From Promethearchaeota archaeon (GTDB lineage Archaea > Asgardarchaeota > Lokiarchaeia > Sigynarchaeales > SOKP01), in the NCBI GenBank assembly GCA_014729315.1, contig WJKD01000402.1:1-19736 (forward strand): 19,736 nt of DNA, in the 5' to 3' direction. The notes under the pieces were generated by a model. It was given only the letters and a program-made list of their open reading frames with translations, was not told the origin of the DNA and made no database searches. The position numbers and the translations under genes were made by a program. The stretch's first letter is position 1. Every line of letters starts with the position of its first letter. This document shows, one piece after another, positions 14,702 through 19,736 of this stretch.

Positions 14702-15070
14702 TTATTCAAAATCTTTTAATTTTCTTACTATTTCTTCCATCTCTATCATAATTAAACCTAAGTTGACATCTTTTTCGACTAGACACGTTAATATGTAATT
14801 CCCATTGCTAATGACGATCAATTTAAACGAATCAAAATCAACCATTAAATTATGGACTTTTGATTCCTGCAAAGAACTTACGGCAGTTTCCATAGCACCA
14901 AACATGGTTGCCGTCATAGCGGCCAACTCGCGCTTGTCAACGTCAACGGGCAGATGAGAGGTCACTAAGAGTCCATTTTTCTCTACTACTCCAGTACCAA
15001 TAATCCCGTTAATATAATCTAAATTTTGTAGTAGATAATTGATTCTTTCTTTTTTAGATGAAAGACTCAT
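14702..15070 (-). CDS. Roadblock/LC7-domain protein
   Basis: A 122-residue single-domain Roadblock protein. LDYINGIIGTGVVEKNGLLV (17-36) is the typical opening 'i.gv.gavvvd.dGl.v', followed by the long helix ELAAMTATMFGAMETAVSSL, then VDFDSFKLIVISNGNYILTCLVEK and a final helix. Roadblock proteins dimerise and act as GTPase regulators or scaffolds; in bacteria (MglB) and eukaryotes (Ragulator, dynein light chains) they partner small GTPases, and they are numerous in Asgard archaea. No GTPase gene is in this window. It is 21 nt upstream of the E1-like gene on the same strand. Its own ribosome binding site is weak. Confidence 0.88.
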   Translation of the reverse strand: MSLSSKKERINYLLQNLDYINGIIGTGVVEKNGLLVTSHLPVDVDKRELAAMTATMFGAMETAVSSLQESKVHNLMVDFDSFKLIVISNGNYILTCLVEKDVNLGLIMIEMEEIVRKLKDFE

Positions 15071-15213
15071 TATAACTTTGAAGGATTTCCAGATATTTAT
15101 TATTTGTCGATATAAAATCTTCGCTTATCGCATTATATCGATTACCAACTGATGGGGATAATTAGTCCTAATAATCAAAATAAGTAGGAAATAGGATCTT
15201 TGAATTTTAAGAT

Positions 15214-15414
15214 TTATTTATAAAAACCTTTATTTCCTTGAAAAGCCTTATGCCTATTTCTCCAGCTCGGTTTTCTTAACTTTGCAGTTTTACCAAATCC
15301 GCAACTGGCACACACCTTTTTTTTCCGATGGAAAGAGTGTCTTCCGCATCTTCTACAAGTTTTGTGACTGGCTGCTTTGTTTTTTTTTCCTTTACTTGGT
15401 GTTCCTTTACCCAT
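15214..15414 (-). CDS. rpl37e: 50S ribosomal protein eL37
   Basis: A 66-residue, very basic zinc-ribbon protein of the large ribosomal subunit, found in archaea and eukaryotes only. It begins [13 protein letters not shown], has zinc ligands C20-x2-C23 ([12 protein letters not shown]) and C35-x2-C38 (VCASCGFG), and ends with [13 protein letters not shown]. The length is normal for the family. It follows lsm by 29 nt on the same strand, a pairing widely conserved in archaea. Confidence 0.97.
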   Translation of the reverse strand: MGKGTPSKGKKNKAASHKTCRRCGRHSFHRKKKVCASCGFGKTAKLRKPSWRNRHKAFQGNKGFYK

Positions 15415-15443
15415 TTTTTAAATGACACCTCTAATTTGTTTTA

Positions 15444-15770
15444 TTAGTCTTCTTCTTCTTCGGGGATATGCATTACCTTTTCATTGTCATCATCGTCTTC
15501 TGATTCGTGTTCAGAAAATATAAGTTTCTCTCGATCTTGACCGATAAAGATAATTGACGCCCCTCGAATCATCACGGTTCCTAAGTCTTTACTCCGTTTT
15601 CCTCCTCGTCCGAAGTAAATCTCTTTGGCATTTTTAACAATTAAATTCATGTAATTATCAAATCTTACTAATTTACCGGTGAGATACGTGTTCCAGATCT
15701 TTAACTTAATTCTAACTTCTGGTTTTAAAATTGCTTTACTTAGCGTTCGAGAGATGGTATGGTGTGACAT
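15444..15770 (-). CDS. lsm: LSm (Sm-like) RNA-binding protein
   Basis: A 108-residue archaeal Sm protein. The Sm1 motif spans about residues 16-50 (VRIKLKIWNTYLTGKLVRFD, then NYMNLIVKNAKEI) and Sm2 is LGTVMIRGASIIFI (63-76). Such proteins form hexa- or heptameric rings that bind U-rich RNA. The tail after residue 85 is strongly acidic (EHESEDDDDNE...EEEED), an extension beyond the compact archaeal Sm domain. A TTTAAATA box lies about 50 nt upstream on the minus strand. It is co-directional with eL37. Confidence 0.94.
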   Translation of the reverse strand: MSHHTISRTLSKAILKPEVRIKLKIWNTYLTGKLVRFDNYMNLIVKNAKEIYFGRGGKRSKDLGTVMIRGASIIFIGQDREKLIFSEHESEDDDDNEKVMHIPEEEED

Positions 15771-15819
15771 TGTGAATAATTTTGAATAATATGCGAATTA
15801 ATTTAGATTAAAAAGTATC

Positions 15820-15854
15820 TATTTAAATTGATATATTATTCCAAAATTTAAATA
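15820..15854. promoter_or_regulatory. Divergent TATA boxes for lsm (minus) and the dehydratase operon (plus)
   Basis: TTTAAATA occurs on the minus strand at 15827-15820, 50 nt before the lsm ATG, and on the plus strand at 15847-15854, 64 nt before the dehydratase TTG. Both match the archaeal TATA consensus at distances that leave leaders of roughly 25-40 nt. The boxes are only 20 bp apart, so the two promoters may compete or share control. Confidence 0.5.
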
Positions 15855-15917
15855 TTTTTTTAATAATTGCTAAATTTAGATATGTAGAAATAACTAAATG
15901 GAAAGGAGCTATAATTT

Positions 15918-16967
15918 TTGAACAAAATTGGATATTTTGATGCGGATGTAGTCACTCCAGAAGAGATCATAATGGCTGCTGGTTTTATTCCAATGCGCTT
16001 GTTAGGAGATCCCAATATTGGTTTAGACAAGGCGAATGTGCACGTCCCTCCAACTCATTGCGTATGGGCTCGGAATGTTTTTGAACAAGCCATTAGAGGA
16101 TTATCTGAAGATGTTGAAGGAGTTATTACATCTCACGGGTGTGATTGCACGAATCGGGAATTCGACTTATGGTTGGAAAATACCGACATCGAATTTATGT
16201 ATTTTCTCAATGTGCCCTTAAAGCAAAACGAGTCCTCTATTGATTTTTACATTAACGATATGAAAGAATTAATCAAGCAAATGGAAGAAAAATTTAAGAT
16301 CAGTATAACCGATGACAAATTAAAAGAATCAATCATATTGATGAATCAAATTCGAAGACTGTTAAAACAGCTTTCAGAATATCGGAAAACTATGCAAATT
16401 AAAAGTTCAGAGTTTCATCACCTCGTAAGAAAAGTACAAACCCAAGATAAACAAGAATCGCTAAAGATGCTAAAAAAGGAATTGGAACAAGTAAAGCAAA
16501 ACGATACTTATACTCAAGATAATTTGAAAAAGGTGTTGCTTACGGGTTCAGAAATAGACGACAGCGAGTTTATCGAATTTCTTGAGAGTCTTGGATTTCA
16601 TATAATTATTGACGACATAGGAGTGGGCACGAGATACTTTTGGAATCAAGTCGACGAGTCTGAGGAACCGCTCAGAGCCTTAGCAAAATTTTATTTAAAA
16701 GATCCGATTTTCTCAACAAAATTTCCAAGTTATCATAGATTAGATTTTCTTAAAAAGCTCGCTCAAGATTATCATGTCGATGGGGTTATAAATGTTGCCA
16801 TGAAATTTTGCGAACCATTGCTCTATTCACATCCTTATTTTGATAAAAAATTCAAAGAATTGGAGATACCTTATTTGTTTATTGAAAGTGAATATAATCG
16901 GGAATCATACAAACAGCTCTCAACTCGCTTTGAGGCGTTTGCTGAGATGATAGAAAAGGAGGAATAA
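15918..16967 (+). CDS. 2-hydroxyacyl-CoA dehydratase/benzoyl-CoA reductase-type subunit (HgdB/FldC-like)
   Basis: A 349-residue subunit of the family of iron-sulfur enzymes that dehydrate 2-hydroxyacyl-CoA or reduce benzoyl-CoA by an ATP-driven ketyl-radical mechanism. VVTPEEIIMAAGFIPMRLLG (11-30) is the typical opening. The cysteines are C48 (THCVWARN), C75/C77 (SHGCDCTNREFD) and C298 (MKFCEPLLYSHP), the pattern expected for [4Fe-4S] coordination. A Lys/Glu-rich helical insert lies around 105-190. TTG start, with a strong AAAGGAGCT site at 15902-15910. Its stop is 3 nt before the start of the next subunit, so the two are co-translated. Substrate not assignable; amino-acid or aromatic-acid fermentation are the usual roles. 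Confidence 0.85.
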   Translation: MNKIGYFDADVVTPEEIIMAAGFIPMRLLGDPNIGLDKANVHVPPTHCVWARNVFEQAIRGLSEDVEGVITSHGCDCTNREFDLWLENTDIEFMYFLNVPLKQNESSIDFYINDMKELIKQMEEKFKISITDDKLKESIILMNQIRRLLKQLSEYRKTMQIKSSEFHHLVRKVQTQDKQESLKMLKKELEQVKQNDTYTQDNLKKVLLTGSEIDDSEFIEFLESLGFHIIIDDIGVGTRYFWNQVDESEEPLRALAKFYLKDPIFSTKFPSYHRLDFLKKLAQDYHVDGVINVAMKFCEPLLYSHPYFDKKFKELEIPYLFIESEYNRESYKQLSTRFEAFAEMIEKEE

Positions 16968-16970
16968 AAA

Positions 16971-18239
16971 ATGTCAAGTTCAAAACCTAAAAAAAGCGGA
17001 AAAATGCTTAACGCAACGCAAGGATTAAAAAACATCATGGGACGTCATTTTCTGGCCATCGAACAAGCTTATAGAGACGGCAAACCTACTGCGTGGGCAA
17101 CTTCTGGAACGCCAGTCGAATTGTTATACGCTATGGATGTACAGCCCATGCTACCCGAAAATTCAGCAACTATTTCGGCAGCTCAAAAAGTTTCGAAAGG
17201 ATTAATTGAAATCGCAGAAGACGAGGGGTTTTCCTACGACATGTGTTCCTATTTTAAAACCAATATTGGAGCAACTAAAGAAAAGGTTCCGATGGCTAAA
17301 GGCGGAATCAGGAAACCTACTTTTATGTTTTCCAGCGACGTTATCTGCGATACGCACGTAAATTGGTTTCAAGTACAAGCAGAAAGAATGAGTGTTCCTC
17401 ATTTTACGATAGATGTTCCTCATGTGGTAAGCAATACAAACGAAAGGCAATTGGAATACTATAAAAAGTACGTATCAGATCAATTGTACGAGTTTTTAGA
17501 CTTTGTACACGATGTAACTGGCAACGAAATCAACATGGAAAAAGCTAAAAAGGTCGCAAAAAACTCGTACGAGCTCAGTATGGTTTGGCAAGATATTTAC
17601 GAATTAAGAAAGGAAGTTCCTTGCCCTATTTCTACAAGAGATACATTTGGAGGATTGTTTCCTCTCTTTACGATGCCTGGTTTGAAAGCCCCTATCAAAT
17701 TATATAAACGAATGTATCGAGAAGCGAAAGAAAGAGTAGATCACGGAATAGGTGCTCTCAAACAAGAAAAATACCGATTACTTTTCGAAGGCATTCCTTT
17801 TTGGTATTCGCTTAAATATTTTAGTACATTAGAGAAATATGGTGCTATCATCGTTTACGAACCCTATACATACTCGTTTTCAAAATACATGAATCCGCGA
17901 GTTACTAAAGAGATGGTTTTAAACAAACCTATTGAAGCGATGTCTGAGTTAGTATTAAGTTTTTGGTACGTATATGATCTTGAAACTAGAGTAAATAAAT
18001 TTGTTGAGACCGTTAAAGAATGGAAAATTGATGGATTATTGCTTCATAACAATTATTCGTGCAGACCAAACTCATGTGGTCTTTATGATGTGAAGAGAAA
18101 ATTAGCCGAAGAACACGATATCCCTAGCCTGATCATTAATAGCGATATGAACGATCCAAGAAAAATGAATGAAGAACAAATTTCAAATCAAATTGAAAGC
18201 TTTATTGAAATTCTTGAGAAAAAAAAAAATAAAGACTAA
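16971..18239 (+). CDS. 2-hydroxyacyl-CoA dehydratase/benzoyl-CoA reductase-type subunit (HgdA/BcrB-like)
   Basis: A 422-residue partner of the preceding subunit. AWATSGTPVELLYAMDVQPM (41-60) followed by LPEN is diagnostic of the family. Possible cluster cysteines are C92 (YDMCSYFKTNIGA), C126 (DVICDTHVNWFQ), and C364/C369 in CRPNSCGLYDVKR, the last being the conserved C-terminal signature. The ribosome binding site GGAGG overlaps the end of the upstream gene and lies 7-8 nt before the ATG. Family enzymes need a separate ATP-hydrolysing activator (HgdC/BadFG type), and none is in the window. A long inverted repeat follows downstream. Confidence 0.87.
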   Translation: MSSSKPKKSGKMLNATQGLKNIMGRHFLAIEQAYRDGKPTAWATSGTPVELLYAMDVQPMLPENSATISAAQKVSKGLIEIAEDEGFSYDMCSYFKTNIGATKEKVPMAKGGIRKPTFMFSSDVICDTHVNWFQVQAERMSVPHFTIDVPHVVSNTNERQLEYYKKYVSDQLYEFLDFVHDVTGNEINMEKAKKVAKNSYELSMVWQDIYELRKEVPCPISTRDTFGGLFPLFTMPGLKAPIKLYKRMYREAKERVDHGIGALKQEKYRLLFEGIPFWYSLKYFSTLEKYGAIIVYEPYTYSFSKYMNPRVTKEMVLNKPIEAMSELVLSFWYVYDLETRVNKFVETVKEWKIDGLLLHNNYSCRPNSCGLYDVKRKLAEEHDIPSLIINSDMNDPRKMNEEQISNQIESFIEILEKKKNKD

Positions 18240-18256
18240 ATTTATTTTTGACGATA

Positions 18257-18309
18257 TATAAGTGTTAAATGTTCTTTTATAAATTTTTCAAAACTATGAA
18301 ACACTTATA
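18257..18309. repeat. 10-bp inverted repeat downstream of the dehydratase operon; otherwise empty 355-nt gap
   Basis: TATAAGTGTT (18257-18266) is the exact reverse complement of AACACTTATA (18300-18309), with 33 nt between, starting 17 nt after the stop codon. It could be a transcript-end structure or a protein site. The rest of 18240-18595 holds T-rich tracts (18427-18460) and the HxlR promoter; I find no convincing gene in it. Confidence 0.45.
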
Positions 18310-18540
18310 ACTCCATTTACAGCGTTTTCACGACTCCTTTTCGATGCAATTCGTTTTGAGAGACCCTTCAGAACCATTTCCATTTGGAAAATTAAAACAT
18401 CCACAAAGACAACTTTTTACTTCTGGTTTTTTTTTATTACTCTTTTCTTTTCTTTTCTTTCATTCTTTGGAACACATTGATTACACATGTTCAATTATCA
18501 CCTTTTACTTTATTTGTTATAATTACTACATTAAGTAAAG

Positions 18541-18564
18541 TATTTAAATTACCAAGTTTAAATA
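18541..18564 (+). promoter_or_regulatory. Palindromic promoter/operator of the HxlR gene
   Basis: TATTTAAA (18541-18548) and TTTAAATA (18557-18564) form a perfect inverted repeat with an 8-nt spacer, 32 nt before the ATT start. Each arm is also a TATA-box match. A dimeric HxlR protein binding here would cover its own promoter, a common autoregulation layout (inference). Confidence 0.5.
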
Positions 18565-18584
18565 ATAATAGAAAGTAAATTAAA

Positions 18585-18598
18585 GGTGATTCACTATT
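18585..18598 (+). promoter_or_regulatory. Shine-Dalgarno site and ATT start of the HxlR gene
   Basis: GGTGAT at 18585-18590 is an extended match to the archaeal 16S 3' end, followed by TCACT and then ATT. Aligned on GGTG, the distance to ATT is 7 nt here and 8 nt in the E1-like gene. Confidence 0.7.
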
Positions 18599-18961
18599 CA
18601 AAAAGAAACTAACGACGATAATCCTCTATGTAGCGAAAAACTACACAATAATAAGGAAATTTGCCTTTGCTCTATCGAAGGAATTATTAATCTTATCAGT
18701 AAAAAATGGGTTTTACTAATCATCAGCCTTCTAAGAGAAGATGAAAAACTAAGATTTAATAAAATAATGGATACTTTAGATGGAATTAGCCCAAAAACTT
18801 TATCAGACAGACTAAAAGAATTAAAACTAGCTGGTCTATTAAATAGGAAAGCTTACGCTGAAATACCTCCAAGAGTAGAATATTCACTTACTCAAGATGG
18901 AATAAAACTTAGAAATTTAATGGCTCCATTAATCAAATGGGCTTCAGAAAGATCTAAATAA
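18596..18961 (+). CDS. HxlR-family winged-helix regulator with ATT start
   Basis: The C-terminal half is unmistakable HxlR: ISPKTLSDRLKELKLAGLL, then PPRVEYSLTQDG, then the end helix LIKWASERSK. The ATG at 18767 would delete the first helices of the domain (CLCSIEGIINLISKKWVLLIISLL), which are present in frame upstream and match the family's 'Cpv...l.li.gkW...il..L'. Between the in-frame TGA and that block the frame has no ATG, GTG or TTG. ATT at 18596-18598 lies 7 nt after the GGTG of AAAGGTGAT (18582-18590), giving 121 residues, the normal size. C12, C23 and C25 near the N-terminus could be redox or thiol sensors, as in YodB/HypR relatives. The palindromic upstream region suggests autoregulation. 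Confidence 0.85.
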   Translation: MQKETNDDNPLCSEKLHNNKEICLCSIEGIINLISKKWVLLIISLLREDEKLRFNKIMDTLDGISPKTLSDRLKELKLAGLLNRKAYAEIPPRVEYSLTQDGIKLRNLMAPLIKWASERSK

Positions 18962-18997
18962 TTCAATTGAGTCTATAATATTAATTAGTAATAAAAT

Positions 18998-19736
18998 TCA
19001 TTGAGATTGAGCTCGATTATACGAGTTCAAGACAAATTCTAACGCTTTTTTTCCATCAAAGAAGTTCGGGTGTCCCTGTTCTTCCCTAATTACACATTCA
19101 ATAAAATGGTCGATCAATGAATGCTGTGCTATTTCCAAAGATGGTCTATAATTCAAAGCTTTTTTAATAAATTTGTTCCTCTTTAATTTCCTTGGCATTA
19201 CCTTAACCGGATTCTTATCGTGTAGATCAACTCTAAGGGTTCCTTTTGTTCCGAAGATGTCAACCATTTCCATCAGCTCGTTGCACCAGGAAACGCTGAT
19301 AATTCCAATTGCGTCGTTTTTAAAGCGAAACAAAACGCTGCAATTATCTTCCTGCTTAATTCCCTTACATGTCGTATTCTGGGTATAACCAGCAATATTC
19401 GAATAATCTCCAGTAAGCATACATAGAATATCGATGCAATGGACTCCTAAATCCAGTAGAACACCTCCTCCTGCTTTTTCAGCGTCAAAAAACCATCTTT
19501 CCTTCGATAACGGCTTCCACGATGTATAAGGCCCCTTATGGCTGTAAATATAGCGAATTAAATTTATCTTTCCTAATAGTTGTTCTTCTAAAATATCTTT
19601 CAGATAAATGAAAATAGGAACATATCTTTTTTGAAATGATGTAAAGTAAATTAAATCTGTATCTATTATTTTATTTTCTATTTTAATTAGCTCGTTTCTC
19701 GTAATACATATCGGTTTTTCGCACAAGACATTAATA
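18998..19736 (-). CDS. Gfo/Idh/MocA-family oxidoreductase (5' end outside window)
   Basis: The frame is open to the right edge, so the Rossmann nucleotide-binding N-terminus is missing. The visible part begins INVLCEKPI, the family's conserved 'vlcEKP' catalytic-lysine motif, and continues through the C-terminal alpha/beta domain: RWFFDAEKAGGGVLLDLGVH (with HCIDIL following) matches 'GGGxllDxGxHxiDl', whose His and Asp sit in the active site. The C-terminus YRPSLEIAQHSLIDHFIECV with GKKALEFVLNSYNRA is typical. An apparent TTG start at 19726 is internal and not the real start. These enzymes oxidise or reduce sugars, inositols or related substrates with NAD(P); the specificity cannot be told from this part. 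It converges with the HxlR gene. Confidence 0.92.
   Translation of the reverse strand, partial: INVLCEKPICITRNELIKIENKIIDTDLIYFTSFQKRYVPIFIYLKDILEEQLLGKINLIRYIYSHKGPYTSWKPLSKERWFFDAEKAGGGVLLDLGVHCIDILCMLTGDYSNIAGYTQNTTCKGIKQEDNCSVLFRFKNDAIGIISVSWCNELMEMVDIFGTKGTLRVDLHDKNPVKVMPRKLKRNKFIKKALNYRPSLEIAQHSLIDHFIECVIREEQGHPNFFDGKKALEFVLNSYNRAQSQ

Noticed and set aside
14493..14798. Plus-strand ORF across the E1-like/Roadblock junction
   Set aside because: Antisense to two conserved genes and without any recognisable sequence.
18328..18468. Minus-strand Cys-rich frame (contains CLCGCFNF)
   Set aside because: It looks peptide-like, but the frame has no ATG, GTG, TTG or ATT after its upstream stop, and it runs through A-rich repeats. 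Too weak to call, although a frameshifted remnant is possible.
18344..18538. Plus-strand 64-residue ORF before the HxlR gene
   Set aside because: Its hydrophobic run comes from T-rich low-complexity DNA, it has no ribosome binding site, and it overlaps the HxlR promoter region.
1..19736. CRISPR array, rRNA or prophage genes
   Set aside because: No regularly spaced direct repeats, rRNA-like sequence or phage structural genes were recognised by eye.

Overview
This window comes from a strongly AT-rich archaeal genome, and the gene content points to an Asgard archaeon, most likely Lokiarchaeia-like (inference). Archaeal or eukaryote-type information genes are present: ribosomal protein eL37, an LSm protein and an EndA-type tRNA splicing endonuclease. 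A ubiquitin-fold protein with a C-terminal Gly-Gly, a Roadblock/LC7 protein and an E1-like protein add the Asgard flavour. SepCysS implies tRNA-dependent cysteine synthesis. Promoters look archaeal (TTTAAATA boxes), ribosome binding sites are often clear, and TTG and GTG starts are common.

Layout. 1-4100: truncated EndA-like gene (minus), HycI-type hydrogenase maturation protease, a 60-residue ORF, an SDR oxidoreductase, a small HTH-like protein, an Mth938-type protein, and an overlapping ParE/RelE-type toxin-antitoxin pair. 4200-6430: ubiquitin-like gene, a 59-residue coiled-coil/proline-rich microprotein, and a winged-helix regulator with two C-terminal zinc ribbons. 6540-10080: a tandem segmental duplication. 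Each copy has a secreted, acidic, membrane-anchored protein gene facing nadA; the left nadA is a decayed 3' fragment and the right one is intact. 10150-12070: SepCysS (minus) and a gamma-carbonic-anhydrase-like protein (plus). 12100-13930: an IS110-family element with about 400 nt of relatively GC-rich, structured leader that is a good bridge-RNA candidate. 13937-15770: minus-strand block lsm, eL37, Roadblock, E1-like. 15900-18240: two-gene 2-hydroxyacyl-CoA dehydratase/benzoyl-CoA reductase-type operon. 18596-19736: HxlR regulator and a truncated Gfo/Idh/MocA oxidoreductase.

Most notable: (i) two genes (E1-like and HxlR) have conserved N-termini that can only be translated from an ATT codon, each 7-8 nt after a GGTG Shine-Dalgarno core; (ii) the 1.5-kb duplication with a nadA pseudogene; (iii) the IS110 leader RNA; (iv) the ubiquitin-like protein ending in Gly-Gly-Phe; (v) an EndA-like protein that keeps the catalytic Tyr and Lys but has Thr where the catalytic His is expected; (vi) an E1-like protein without the usual catalytic Cys.

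The genes do not form one pathway. Functional links that can be argued are Roadblock with E1-like (adjacent, likely one transcript), lsm with eL37 (a conserved archaeal pair), the two dehydratase subunits, and the toxin with its antitoxin. The E1-like and ubiquitin-like genes are about 9 kb apart, so any partnership between them is speculative.
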